From NCBI GenBank assembly GCA_937876395.1, contig CALEIM010000141.1, forward strand, positions 1-24,190: a stretch of 24,190 nucleotides of DNA, given 5' to 3'. Origin of the DNA: an uncultured Wenzhouxiangella sp. (GTDB taxonomy: Bacteria > Pseudomonadota > Gammaproteobacteria > Xanthomonadales > Wenzhouxiangellaceae). This document shows positions 1 to 7,624 of this stretch, piece after piece; within the stretch, counting starts at the first letter, position 1; each line of letters starts with the position of its first letter. Made by a program: the position numbers and the translations under genes. The notes under the pieces are model-generated. The model searched no databases, was not told where the DNA came from, and saw nothing but the letters and a program-made list of their open reading frames with translations.

Positions 1-1
1 G

Positions 2-889
2 GCCGTGATCGCCACGCGCCTGTCCCTGTTCGTGGACGAGGCCTTCTACTGGCAGGAAAGCCGGCACCTGGCATGGGCCTATTCCGACCTGCCGGGACTG
101 ACCGCATGGCTGATCCGCCTGGGCACCGGGATCTTCGGCGAGGGCACGCTGGCGCTGCGCATGCCCTTCCTGCTGCTGGCGTCCATCGTGCCGTGGCTGG
201 TGGTGCGGATCACCGCGCGCGAGTTCGACCAGCGCCACGCCTGGCTGGCCGGTCAGGAGCTCGCCTTGGAACTGGGGTTGAGCAACGGTGAAACCAGGTA
301 CGCCGCCGACAGCGTTCAAGCCGTACTGGTCAGCCCAGATGCAGCCCACGCCTGGCCGCTTGAGTTGCGCGCCGACGGACTGGGCTTGATCGGCGCACTG
401 CCGGCCACGCTGCCCGAAGCCGGTCCGGGGCTCTACGAGGTCCATGCCTATCTGCAGGGCCAGCATGGAGACGCGATGATTCGCCGCGATCTGAAGATCG
501 CCGTGGATATTGCGGCCCCCAGTGCTCGCCTGCTGCGCCAGGCTGACGCCGAGCTCGGCGATCATCTGGCCATCGCACTTGATATCGAAGTGGCCAGCCG
601 CGGTCGCTACCAGGTCAATGGCCAGGTCTGGGGCAGTGACAGCAACGGCCAAATGCAGCCACTTGCCATGGCCCAATCAGCCGCCGTGCTGGAAGCCGGC
701 CACGGTCAGATCACATTGGAAGTGCCGGCCAATCTGCTGCACCGGTCAGCTTTGAGCGCACCGTTTGAAGTGCGCCAAATTGAACTGCTTGACCAGGGTC
801 GAATGAGCCTGATCGAACGCCATCATGCCGGTCTGCGCTTCGGCGGCAGCGATCGGCACAATCGTATCGACACGACGATGGTCCGTTGA
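2..889 (+). CDS. Chimeric ORF: GT39-like N-terminal fragment joined to an exported DUF4785-like C-terminal part (5' partial)
   Basis: The frame is open to the left edge; the first possible start inside the window is GTG at 5. Residues ~1-82 (from that GTG) resemble the region after the first membrane helix of glycosyltransferase family 39 (ArnT-like) proteins: the metal/substrate motif DEAFYWQESRHLAW, a hydrophobic stretch and a second helix around FLLLASIVPWLVV. From residue ~83 the character changes abruptly to a soluble, beta-rich sequence with no membrane segment (for example GRYQVNGQVWGSDSNG and LLDQGRMSLIERHH). This recalls the C-terminal Ig-like part of DUF4785-type exported proteins, an assignment from memory and not certain. 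A real GT39 protein would continue with many more helices. By hand count GC is about 70% in 1-240 and about 64% in 241-780. The ORF is therefore either a recombinant gene or an assembly join. It ends 10 bases before the convergent acyP stop. Confidence 0.55.
   Translation, partial: AVIATRLSLFVDEAFYWQESRHLAWAYSDLPGLTAWLIRLGTGIFGEGTLALRMPFLLLASIVPWLVVRITAREFDQRHAWLAGQELALELGLSNGETRYAADSVQAVLVSPDAAHAWPLELRADGLGLIGALPATLPEAGPGLYEVHAYLQGQHGDAMIRRDLKIAVDIAAPSARLLRQADAELGDHLAIALDIEVASRGRYQVNGQVWGSDSNGQMQPLAMAQSAAVLEAGHGQITLEVPANLLHRSALSAPFEVRQIELLDQGRMSLIERHHAGLRFGGSDRHNRIDTTMVR
240..256. other. Candidate chimeric junction inside the first ORF
   Basis: Upstream of about position 250 the translation reads as a GT39 membrane protein; downstream it reads as a soluble exported protein, in the same frame. 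The break falls near the codons for WLAG / QELAL. Base composition also changes here. I see no insertion sequence, direct repeat or att-like core at the join. A metagenome or contig-end misassembly is as likely as a true recombination event. Confidence 0.45.
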
Positions 890-899
890 TCGGGAGATT

Positions 900-1175
900 C
901 TAGCCGGTGGTAAAACGGTCCGGCAGCGAGGTGGGCGGGTCGGCGCTTTGAACGGCGTCGACCCGGGCCGCCGGCGGGCCCGTAGCCAGCCAGCGTGCCA
1001 GCTCATCGAGTGCGGCCGGCGAGCCTGCGGCCACCACTTCGACTCGACCATCATCCAGATTGCGCGCATGCCCGGCCAGGCCCAGTGCCTCGGCCTGACG
1101 GCTGGTTGAGGCGCGGAAAAACACGCCCTGCACGCGCCCGGAAATCAGCCAGCGGCGAATTTCAGCGCTGCTCAT
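900..1175 (-). CDS. acyP: Acylphosphatase
   Basis: A 91-residue protein, the usual length of this family, which hydrolyses carboxyl-phosphate bonds of acyl phosphates in the cytoplasm. The signature GRVQGVFFR (residues 13-21) supplies the phosphate-binding loop and catalytic Arg21, and the following GHARNLDDGRVEV block supplies catalytic Asn39. The ATG at 1175 lies inside the end of the upstream tlpA-like gene (14-nt overlap), so it is probably translated by coupling as the last gene of a three-gene minus-strand operon. The physiological substrate of bacterial acylphosphatases is generally unclear, and the neighbours do not settle it. Confidence 0.93.
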   Translation of the reverse strand: MSSAEIRRWLISGRVQGVFFRASTSRQAEALGLAGHARNLDDGRVEVVAAGSPAALDELARWLATGPPAARVDAVQSADPPTSLPDRFTTG

Positions 1176-1614
1176 CGATCCACTGGCTGATCATCTGGGA
1201 CGTGATCGGCCCCAGCCAGGTTTCGAGCAAGGCGCCGCTGGGGTCGATCAGAAAGGTGGTTGGCAGAACGCGCGGCGCGCCCAATTCCGGCGGCGGCGTG
1301 TAGACATCGACCATCAATATCGGATAGCTGGCCGGGTAGTCTTCGAGAAACGCCTTGACGGCTTCGCTGTCGATGTCCTCGAACGTCAGGCCGAGGACGG
1401 TAATGTCATCGCGCTCATCGTGGAGCGAGGACAGGTCGGGAATTTCCTTGCGACACGGCCGACACCAGGTGGCCCAATAGTTGACCACCACCCACTGACC
1501 ACGGTAATCGCTCAGGCGGTGCGGCTGCCCGTCCAGATCGGGCAGCTCAAAATCCAGTACGCCGGCGCCAGCGTGGGTCGCCAACAGCAACAGCAGGGCA
1601 CTCAGATATTTCAT
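1162..1614 (-). CDS. TlpA/ResA-like periplasmic thioredoxin-fold protein
   Basis: A 150-residue protein with a short signal peptide (MKYLSALLLLLATHAGAG) followed by an AhpC/TSA-redoxin fold. The redox site is WCRPC with Cys51 and Cys54, and the conserved cis-proline is in VLPTTFLID (about residue 118). The insert between strand and helix, with acidic residues, is typical of TlpA/ResA proteins that reduce disulfides in exported partners or during cytochrome c maturation. No cytochrome maturation genes are nearby, so the partner is unknown. The ATG overlaps the stop of the upstream yihY-like gene by four bases (ATGA at 1611-1614), indicating translational coupling. Confidence 0.88.
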   Translation of the reverse strand: MKYLSALLLLLATHAGAGVLDFELPDLDGQPHRLSDYRGQWVVVNYWATWCRPCRKEIPDLSSLHDERDDITVLGLTFEDIDSEAVKAFLEDYPASYPILMVDVYTPPPELGAPRVLPTTFLIDPSGALLETWLGPITSQMISQWIDEQR

Positions 1615-2927
1615 GTCTCACTCACCGGGTCAAATTTCAGAAAGGACTTGATCGAACGATTCATCATCTGCTGGCCGGGGCGGTCCATATCGCGCAGGGC
1701 ATCGATCAGGGCGCGATCCCAGAAGCTTTCCAGCGGCAGATCATCCAGCTCGCCCAGCGGCAGCACGAACGGCCCGCTGCGGTACAGATCACCCAGGGTC
1801 ACTTCGTCGAGGTCGTTGGAGAGCAGCCAGCCGCCCTCATCGTCGGGGCGAATGAAGCCAGCGGCGTGGAACCAGTCCAGTATGCAGCAGATTCTTTGAT
1901 CCCGCGCGGCCGGCTCGCGCGACAACAGTTGCGAGCGGGACAGCGCCCGGCCCTGCCGCTGGGCATGCCAGAAATGTCCCATCATGCGCAGCGCCAGCAG
2001 CAGCTCGTGACGCTCTGTCCAGCGCCAGTCACTCTCGCGATAGTTGAAGGTGGTCAGGGCAGCGGCCACGCTCGCGCCGAGCAGTACAACCACCCACGAA
2101 AGATAAATCCAGACCAGGAAAATGGGCACGGCAGCGAGCGCGCCATAGAGCCGCTCATAGGTCGGGAAATAGGAGACATACAGCACGAAACCGCGCTTGG
2201 CCAGTTCGAACAACAGGGCCGAAATAAACGCTCCAACCAGGGCATGACGCAGCCGCACCCGGCGGTTCGGCACGACCAGAAAGACCATGGTGAAGCCGAT
2301 CATGGCGACCAGAAACGGGGTAATGCCGAGGAAAAAGGCCTGCAGCATACCGCGCACCAGCTCCGGGGCCAGAGCCGGCACGACGGCCAGATAGGAGGTC
2401 AACGCCAGCGAGCCACCCATCAGCAAAGGGCCGAGCGTGAGCACGGCCCAATAGGTCACCAGACGCCCGGTCAGGCGGCGCGGTGTCGCCACTCGCCAGA
2501 TGCGATTGAAGCTGCGCTCGATCGTTGACATCAGCAGGATCGCGGTAACGATCAGGAAAATCGTTCCCGCGCCCGTCAGGCCGGCGGTGCGTTCCACAAA
2601 CTCATTGAGGTGCTCCTGGACCGCATCACCGGCAGCCGGGACGAAGTTGGTGAAGATGTAGGTTTCCAGCTCGGCCGCCCATTGATCGAACACTGGAAAG
2701 GCCGAAATCACGCCGAGAATGACCGCCATCAGCGGCACCAGGGCCAGCAGGCTGGTGTAGCTCAAGGCCGCTGCCGACTCCAGGCTGCGATCCTCCGCAA
2801 AATGCCGCCACAGGTGACGTGCGAAAGCATGCGACCAGCCTGGATCACGCAAGGCTTCCATCCACACCGGCCGTTCCGGCCGGCGCGGGGTTTCGTCAGC
2901 TGAGGAACTGGCGGTGGTCTTGGTCAT
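1611..2927 (-). CDS. YihY/UPF0761 family inner-membrane protein with C-terminal extension
   Basis: A 438-residue integral membrane protein. Residues ~20-295 carry the UPF0761 (YihY/BrkB) core, with the hallmark SAAALSYTSLLALVPLMAV near residue 52, then about six membrane helices and the late motif FPTYERLYGALAAVPIFLVW. E. coli YihY is about 290 residues; the extra ~140 here (WTERHELLLALRMM onward) are soluble and include a winged-helix-like stretch (ILDWFHAAGFIRPDDEGGW), an arrangement known in many gammaproteobacterial members. The family was once called ribonuclease BN, but that activity belongs to another protein; its true role is not established. It is the first gene of an operon with tlpA-like and acyP. 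The start is ATG at 2927. Confidence 0.9.
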   Translation of the reverse strand: MTKTTASSSADETPRRPERPVWMEALRDPGWSHAFARHLWRHFAEDRSLESAAALSYTSLLALVPLMAVILGVISAFPVFDQWAAELETYIFTNFVPAAGDAVQEHLNEFVERTAGLTGAGTIFLIVTAILLMSTIERSFNRIWRVATPRRLTGRLVTYWAVLTLGPLLMGGSLALTSYLAVVPALAPELVRGMLQAFFLGITPFLVAMIGFTMVFLVVPNRRVRLRHALVGAFISALLFELAKRGFVLYVSYFPTYERLYGALAAVPIFLVWIYLSWVVVLLGASVAAALTTFNYRESDWRWTERHELLLALRMMGHFWHAQRQGRALSRSQLLSREPAARDQRICCILDWFHAAGFIRPDDEGGWLLSNDLDEVTLGDLYRSGPFVLPLGELDDLPLESFWDRALIDALRDMDRPGQQMMNRSIKSFLKFDPVSET

Positions 2928-3136
2928 CGCGTGTGCTGGTGCAAGCGGTGGCGGATTGGCTCCGGAGCGCTTCCGGGACTGACCCCAATTCTACGTCAAG
3001 CCAGCCGAGGCTGGTAACGGCACTCGGTCAGCGCCCGCGCATCATTGATCTGAGCTCTCCGGGCATTTGCCTTGGCCCCTCAAGTTCTGCCAAGCTACAA
3101 TCAAGCTACGCCCTTGAAGCAAACGCGATGTACGCC
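2928..3136. other. Divergent intergenic region yihY / arsC
   Basis: About 200 bases without a gene. It contains a candidate plus-strand promoter for arsC (listed separately). It also contains a weaker minus-strand candidate for the yihY operon: TTACCA at 3012-3017 and TAGAAT at 2988-2993 with an 18-bp spacer (read on the minus strand). A 14-bp inverted repeat CCAGCC-GA-GGCTGG lies at 3001-3014 between these two elements, but its loop is too short to be a good RNA hairpin. Nothing else is evident. Confidence 0.4.
3072..3101 (+). promoter_or_regulatory. Candidate sigma-70 promoter for arsC-wrbA-DUF2069
   Basis: A -35-like TTGGCC (3072-3077, 4 of 6) and a -10-like TACAAT (3096-3101, 5 of 6) are separated by 18 bp, about 30-35 bases upstream of the arsC start. 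The octamer CAAGCTAC occurs on both sides of the -10. By eye only; no start site is known. Confidence 0.4.
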
Positions 3137-3487
3137 ATGTCGGTCACGATTTACCATAACCCGCGCTGCTCAAAGAGCCGCCAGACCCTGGAGCTGATCC
3201 AGAACCGGGGCATCGAGCCGGAGATCATCCGCTACCTCGACAATCCGCCGTCGACCGATGAACTTGAGCAGATCATTGCCGCGCTGGGCATTGGCCCGCG
3301 TGAGCTGCTGCGCCGCGGTGAGGACAAGTATCGCGAGCTGGGTCTGGATAGTTCTGCGCTTGGCGATCAGGAACTGATTGCGGCGATGTGCACTCACCCC
3401 ATCCTGATCGAGCGGCCGATTGTGCTCGCCGGAAAACGCGCCCGGATCGGCCGCCCCCCGGAAGCGGTCGAAGCGATACTGCCTTGA
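3137..3487 (+). CDS. arsC: Arsenate reductase, glutaredoxin-linked ArsC family
   Basis: A 116-residue thioredoxin-fold protein. The N-terminal MSVTIYHNPRCSKSR carries the single catalytic Cys11 in the CSKSR loop. GEDKYRELGLD and HPILIERPIVLAGKRARIGR follow, where arginines normally bind arsenate and glutathione in glutaredoxin-dependent ArsC. This class reduces As(V) to As(III). With no arsB/arsR beside it, a housekeeping ArsC/Spx-like role is also possible. I chose ATG 3137 because family members begin at this point; an in-frame ATG at 3128 would add three residues. The stop is nested with the start of wrbA (TTGA), and the trio arsC-wrbA-DUF2069 is familiar from Pseudomonas. Confidence 0.9.
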   Translation: MSVTIYHNPRCSKSRQTLELIQNRGIEPEIIRYLDNPPSTDELEQIIAALGIGPRELLRRGEDKYRELGLDSSALGDQELIAAMCTHPILIERPIVLAGKRARIGRPPEAVEAILP

Positions 3488-4083
3488 CCGAAATCCTCGT
3501 CCTGTTCTATTCCCTGCACGGCAACACCCATGCTCTGGCTCGGGAGATTGCGCGCGGCGTCGAATCGGTCGACGGCTGCCAGGCCAGGCTGCGCACGGTG
3601 CCGGCCGTACGCCGGGCCGATGAACCGGCTCGCGATCCAGCCCCGAATGACGGCGCCGCGCTGGTTGAACGCCACGACCTGGAACAGTGCCACGGCCTGG
3701 CAATGGGCAGTCCGACGCGCTTTGGCAACATGGCCGCGCCCCTGAAGTATTTTCTCGACTCCACCGCCGGCGAATGGATTTCGGGCACCCTGGCCGGCAA
3801 GCCGGCCTCGGTATTTACCTCAACGGCGACCATGCACGGCGGCCAGGAATCGACTTTGCTGGCCATGATGCTGCCGCTGCTCCATCACGGCATGCTCATT
3901 GTCGGTCTGCCCTACACCATGAGCGAGCTCAATCACACCCGCAGCGGCGGCACGCCGTACGGAGCCAGTCATCTGGCCGGGGTTGATGCCGAACGCGCGC
4001 TGGATGACACCGAGCGCCGGCTGGCCCGCGCCCAGGGTCAGCGCCTGGCCAGAATTGCCCAGCAACTGGAGCAGATTCCGTGA
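3484..4083 (+). CDS. wrbA: WrbA-type NAD(P)H:quinone oxidoreductase
   Basis: A 199-residue flavodoxin-like protein, the normal WrbA length. The FMN phosphate loop is YSLHGNTHALA near residue 9. GSPTRFGNMAAPLKYFLD and TSTATMHGGQESTLL form the isoalloxazine-binding loops, and GTPYGASHLAG is the WrbA C-terminal signature. It carries out two-electron reduction of quinones with NAD(P)H, avoiding semiquinones, as a cytoplasmic, usually tetrameric enzyme. The start is inferred as TTG at 3484, overlapping the arsC stop as TTGA, because homology begins with MTEILVLFYS; an upstream start would lie within arsC. Its stop overlaps the GTG of the next gene (GTGA), so all three genes are probably translationally coupled. 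Confidence 0.92.
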   Translation: MTEILVLFYSLHGNTHALAREIARGVESVDGCQARLRTVPAVRRADEPARDPAPNDGAALVERHDLEQCHGLAMGSPTRFGNMAAPLKYFLDSTAGEWISGTLAGKPASVFTSTATMHGGQESTLLAMMLPLLHHGMLIVGLPYTMSELNHTRSGGTPYGASHLAGVDAERALDDTERRLARAQGQRLARIAQQLEQIP

Positions 4084-4430
4084 TCGGGCTCAAGCTGTGT
4101 CGCTGGATTCTGCTTGGCTTGATCGCTCTCCAGCCGCTGTGGTTTGGCTGGCTTGCGCCGCCGGAACTGATGCCGTCGTGGCTGGCCGTAGTGCTGACCA
4201 GCGGGCCTTTGCTGATTGCCCTGCCCTTCGTGTGGCGCCTGCGCCGCCGGGCCCTGCTCTTGGCCGGCTGCGTCCTGCTGTTCTATTTCTGTCTGGCAAT
4301 TGCCGAAGCCTGGGTGACTCCGGCCGCCCGTCCGGCGGCCATTATCCAGGTGCTGCTGATCGTGCTGTACTTCACGGCGCTGAGCTCGATTCGCTTTGGC
4401 CGCCGACCGGACTCGCCGCCGGCCGACTGA
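4080..4430 (+). CDS. DUF2069 family small inner-membrane protein
   Basis: A 116-residue hydrophobic protein with about four predicted membrane helices (around WILLGLIALQPLWFGWL, SWLAVVLTSGPLLIALPF, ALLLAGCVLLFYFCLAI and AIIQVLLIVLYFTAL). Size, helix pattern and position directly after wrbA match DUF2069 proteins; their function is not known. The GTG start at 4080 overlaps the wrbA stop by GTGA. The last 59 bases of the gene overlap the 3' end of the convergent large ORF on the other strand. Confidence 0.85.
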   Translation: MIGLKLCRWILLGLIALQPLWFGWLAPPELMPSWLAVVLTSGPLLIALPFVWRLRRRALLLAGCVLLFYFCLAIAEAWVTPAARPAAIIQVLLIVLYFTALSSIRFGRRPDSPPAD

Positions 4431-7056
4431 ATTCCTGGCGCTCCAGAACGCCCAGCCGCTCCAGGCCATAGTCCAGCTCGGGCGATCGCTGCCCGCGCTC
4501 GCGCAGCGGGACAGGCAACTCCAGCCAGATCTCGCGAAAGTGGGCAACGCGCTGTAAGCCGACCTGCGACAGGTCCCGAGCCGGCACACCAGCGTCGCGC
4601 AGCAGGCGTACGCGATCGCGCGTGACCAGACCGGAATCACCGCGCAGCAGGGCGCGGATCGGCGTGTATTGGCGCAAGATGCGCGGATAGTGCAGCTCCA
4701 TGATGCGGCGCAGCAAGGCGGCGCTGTCGGCCACCCGGGCCATGGTGAGCGCAATCGGATCGCTGTCGCCGGCCCTGGGGGGATTGATCAGCGGGGTGCT
4801 CAAGCGCCGTTCGCGGCGGTCCTTGAGAGCCGCCAGCTCGGCCTGAACCCGGGTCTGCATGGCTTCGGGCTGAGCCGCTTCCAGGGTCACGACGCGCTCA
4901 GGGCTCAGAAACCAGTCGCGCCACTCCGCACCGCGCTCCCAGTTGGCCAGCAGCAGCGCTTCGGCGGTGGTCGGCGCGCTGGCGAAATAGGTCAGACGAT
5001 TGGGCACCAGGCCGGTGTGGTCTTCGGGCAAACGGCTGGCGATCGAACGCCCGACGCGCTCAATCGGGCAATCCAGGGCGAGAATTTCCGGATCGTCGGC
5101 CTCGAACAGGTAATGGCGCTTTTGCGGATCGGTCAGGCGCAGCCGAATCACCGGTTCGGCCTGCTGATGCTGAATAAATCGACCAACCAGATCGAAGCTG
5201 AGATGACCGTGATAGTCGGCCACCTGGCTGGCCGGATCGCGTGCCGGGGTGGCGCTTCGATCGACCCAGCGGACCGCCTCGTAACACAGGTCAAACCGCC
5301 CCAAACCAATCTGGTCAGCAAGTAAATAGGCGTTGGGGAACAGACCGAGCAGCGCCCGGCTGACCGGCAGCTCAGCCCGCGCGCCGCAGGTGCTGGCCCC
5401 CGGGCAGGGGCCGATGGTCAGATCCTGCGGCCGATAGGCGGTGACCTGATCGGCCGATCCGGCCAGATCAATATCGGCACCGGGCCGGGTGACCTCCTGA
5501 TAGAACCGCTGGCTGGATTCGCCCAGCATACGCTCGACCTCACCCAGCGCCTGAGCGTGTACATCAAGCAGACGCAGTACCGGATCACGCCGCTCGCTGC
5601 CCTGGCCGGTCAGACAGTCGATCCATTCGATGTGTCCGTCTGCCATACGTTCGGTTCGGGCGTGCAGATCATCCAGAGATGAGCGCCAGTCGGCGCCGGC
5701 AAAAAACACCGGACGCTGGGCGACCCAGCGCACCAGGTGATCAGCGATCAGCGACCAGTCAAGCAGGTTGACCCAGGCCGGCGTCCGGCACTGCGCATCA
5801 AGCCACCAGGCCAGGTGGCCGTCCATGTAGGCGGCGCGCTGCCAGCTTACCAGGCCCATCTCGCGCGACAGAAACTCGGTGGCAAACGGACCTTGGGCGC
5901 CACCGACCATCTCCTCGCTGTCGAGTCCGTCGACGAGCAGGTCCAGAAGGTTGTGGGCGCAGCGCTCAAAGGTTTCCCGCGGCAGCGGACCCATCAGCAA
6001 AGGATCGGGATTGCAGTTTGCCAGCGCCGTCAGCACTCCTTCGCGCACCGGCTGGTCCAGGTAAAAACTCAAATCGGGTGCAAACAGCACCAGGCGGGCG
6101 TAGACGTCACCCAGCTCGCCCAGCGCCGCGTGGACCGCGCGCTCGCTGGCCGCCAGGTAGGCTGCGCTGTCGCCGAGCATGGCAAGGACTACCGGCAAGT
6201 CGACATCAACGGCACGCAGCGCGCGCAGCGCCTCGGCATCGAATGAATCGATCCAGACCGCCCATTCGGAGGCCAGATCAGCGCTTGATGCGTCCAGCTG
6301 GCTGAGCCGCGCCAGTGCCTCGAAGGTGGTCCAGATCAGATCGAGCCATTGTTCACTGTGCCTGGCCTGCTCGGCGCGAGCTCTCAGCAAGGCATCGCTC
6401 AGGCGGGCAATCTGCGGTGCGTCGTCGGCCTCAACCAGGGCCTGGCTGCGGATCGCCTGGCTGCGAGCGTAGTCAAGTAGATCGGCCCGGCGCTGCGCAT
6501 CATCGGCCTCGTCGAGCGCCTCATCACGCGCCTCATTGACTGCATCCAGCCGGGCCAGCTCAGGTTGCCAGTAATCGCGCACCGACTGCTCACCCACTCG
6601 CTCGGCCACCTGCTGCCAGATTGCACCCGCCTGCCAGGTGGCAACGCGGCGCAGACGGGCGAGCTGACCGGCGGCGTGCTCACGGCGCAGCAGGGTTTCG
6701 ATCCCCGCCACGGCAGGCACCGGGAACTGATCGCGACCCTCACCCAGATTGACCTGACGCTGGCGTGCCAGCCAGGCAAGCAGACCGTCCATGCCAGACA
6801 GATCAATCGGCCCGAGGCGCTCCAGACGCTGCGTCAGGCTCAAAGTGATGGCATCGAGCGACTGGCTCCAGTCTTCATCGTCGCCATCGCGCTCCAGCCA
6901 GGCGGCTGCGGCCAGAGTGCGGTTGGCGGCGGCCTCGGCGCTGGCCGGATGCCAGTGCAGGGCCAGAATTTCCGGGCTCAGCGCGCGGACCACCTGCGGG
7001 CTGGCGGCTGCCAGCACGGCACACAGGGCAACAAGCACAAGGTGGGGCGTTCTCAT
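4372..7056 (-). CDS. Large exported protein of unknown function
   Basis: An 894-residue protein that I do not recognise. I start it at ATG 7056 because MRTPHLVLVALCAVLAAASP is a clear signal peptide; an upstream in-frame start at 7101 would bury it. The mature part is rich in Ala, Leu, Arg and Asp and looks mainly alpha-helical to about residue 350 (for example EARDEALDEADDAQRRADLL). A less regular half follows and contains all eight mature cysteines (such as GPCPGASTCGARAEL and DLCYEAVRWVDR). An even cysteine count in an exported protein suggests disulfides. No kinase, protease or transporter motif is visible, and no second membrane helix. It probably works in the periplasm or outside the cell. 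It is divergent from the mini-asparaginase across a 62-bp gap and overlaps the 3' end of DUF2069. Confidence 0.8.
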   Translation of the reverse strand: MRTPHLVLVALCAVLAAASPQVVRALSPEILALHWHPASAEAAANRTLAAAAWLERDGDDEDWSQSLDAITLSLTQRLERLGPIDLSGMDGLLAWLARQRQVNLGEGRDQFPVPAVAGIETLLRREHAAGQLARLRRVATWQAGAIWQQVAERVGEQSVRDYWQPELARLDAVNEARDEALDEADDAQRRADLLDYARSQAIRSQALVEADDAPQIARLSDALLRARAEQARHSEQWLDLIWTTFEALARLSQLDASSADLASEWAVWIDSFDAEALRALRAVDVDLPVVLAMLGDSAAYLAASERAVHAALGELGDVYARLVLFAPDLSFYLDQPVREGVLTALANCNPDPLLMGPLPRETFERCAHNLLDLLVDGLDSEEMVGGAQGPFATEFLSREMGLVSWQRAAYMDGHLAWWLDAQCRTPAWVNLLDWSLIADHLVRWVAQRPVFFAGADWRSSLDDLHARTERMADGHIEWIDCLTGQGSERRDPVLRLLDVHAQALGEVERMLGESSQRFYQEVTRPGADIDLAGSADQVTAYRPQDLTIGPCPGASTCGARAELPVSRALLGLFPNAYLLADQIGLGRFDLCYEAVRWVDRSATPARDPASQVADYHGHLSFDLVGRFIQHQQAEPVIRLRLTDPQKRHYLFEADDPEILALDCPIERVGRSIASRLPEDHTGLVPNRLTYFASAPTTAEALLLANWERGAEWRDWFLSPERVVTLEAAQPEAMQTRVQAELAALKDRRERRLSTPLINPPRAGDSDPIALTMARVADSAALLRRIMELHYPRILRQYTPIRALLRGDSGLVTRDRVRLLRDAGVPARDLSQVGLQRVAHFREIWLELPVPLRERGQRSPELDYGLERLGVLERQEFSRPAASPVGGQSESSSAP

Positions 7057-7118
7057 GGTCGGTATACTACCTGATCGCCCTGTTCCATCACCTGTCCACA
7101 CGACCGGGAAAACGCCTC

Positions 7119-7607
7119 TTGAACAAGCTCAATATCCTGACCACCGGCGGCACGATCGACAAGATCTACTACGACGACATGTCGGACTACCAGATTGGAG
7201 AACCCGAGATCGGGCGCATTCTCAAGGCCATCAATGTGGCCTTCGAGTGGACGCTTCAGGCGCTGATGAAAAAGGACTCCCTTGACATGAACGACGAGGA
7301 TCGGACCCGCGTCCGCCAGGCGGTGATGGCCAGCGAGGAACGGCATTTCCTGATCACTCACGGCACCGACACCATGGTCGACACGGCCAGAGCGCTGGGC
7401 GACGTGGGCGAGCGCGTGATCGTCATGACCGGGGCGCTCAATCCGGCGCGCTTCATCGATTCGGATGCGGTGTTCAATATCGGCAGCGCCGTCGGCGCCG
7501 TTCAGGTCCTGCCGCCGGGCGTGTGGATCGCCATGAACGGGCGCATCTGGGATCCGGCCAACGTGCGCAAGAACCGCCGTGCCAACCGCTTCGAGGCGGT
7601 CGGCTGA
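7119..7607 (+). CDS. One-domain asparaginase-like protein
   Basis: A 162-residue protein corresponding to only the N-terminal, catalytic domain of L-asparaginases (full enzymes are about 330 residues). The key residues all fall at family positions: Thr12 in LTTGGTID, Tyr17/18, Thr83-Asp84 in THGTDTM, and Lys151 in NVRKNRRANRF, which corresponds to the active-site lysine of type I/II enzymes. The C-terminal domain that completes the active site of a neighbouring subunit is absent. Short proteins of this kind are known in gammaproteobacteria as asparaginase-domain proteins; I cannot say from sequence whether they hydrolyse asparagine. No signal peptide, so cytoplasmic. The start is TTG 7119 preceded by GGGA; no in-frame ATG fits better. 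Confidence 0.85.
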   Translation: MNKLNILTTGGTIDKIYYDDMSDYQIGEPEIGRILKAINVAFEWTLQALMKKDSLDMNDEDRTRVRQAVMASEERHFLITHGTDTMVDTARALGDVGERVIVMTGALNPARFIDSDAVFNIGSAVGAVQVLPPGVWIAMNGRIWDPANVRKNRRANRFEAVG

Positions 7608-7624
7608 CAGCTTCAGCGCTACGA

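Noticed and set aside
1866..2528. A 220-codon plus-strand open frame opposite the yihY-like gene
   Set aside because: It has the same mirror-image composition (Gln, His, Arg) and lies completely within a conserved membrane-protein gene.
3001..3014. CCAGCC-GA-GGCTGG palindrome as a terminator
   Set aside because: The loop is two bases, there is no T-run on either side, and it lies between two divergent starts, where a terminator is not expected.
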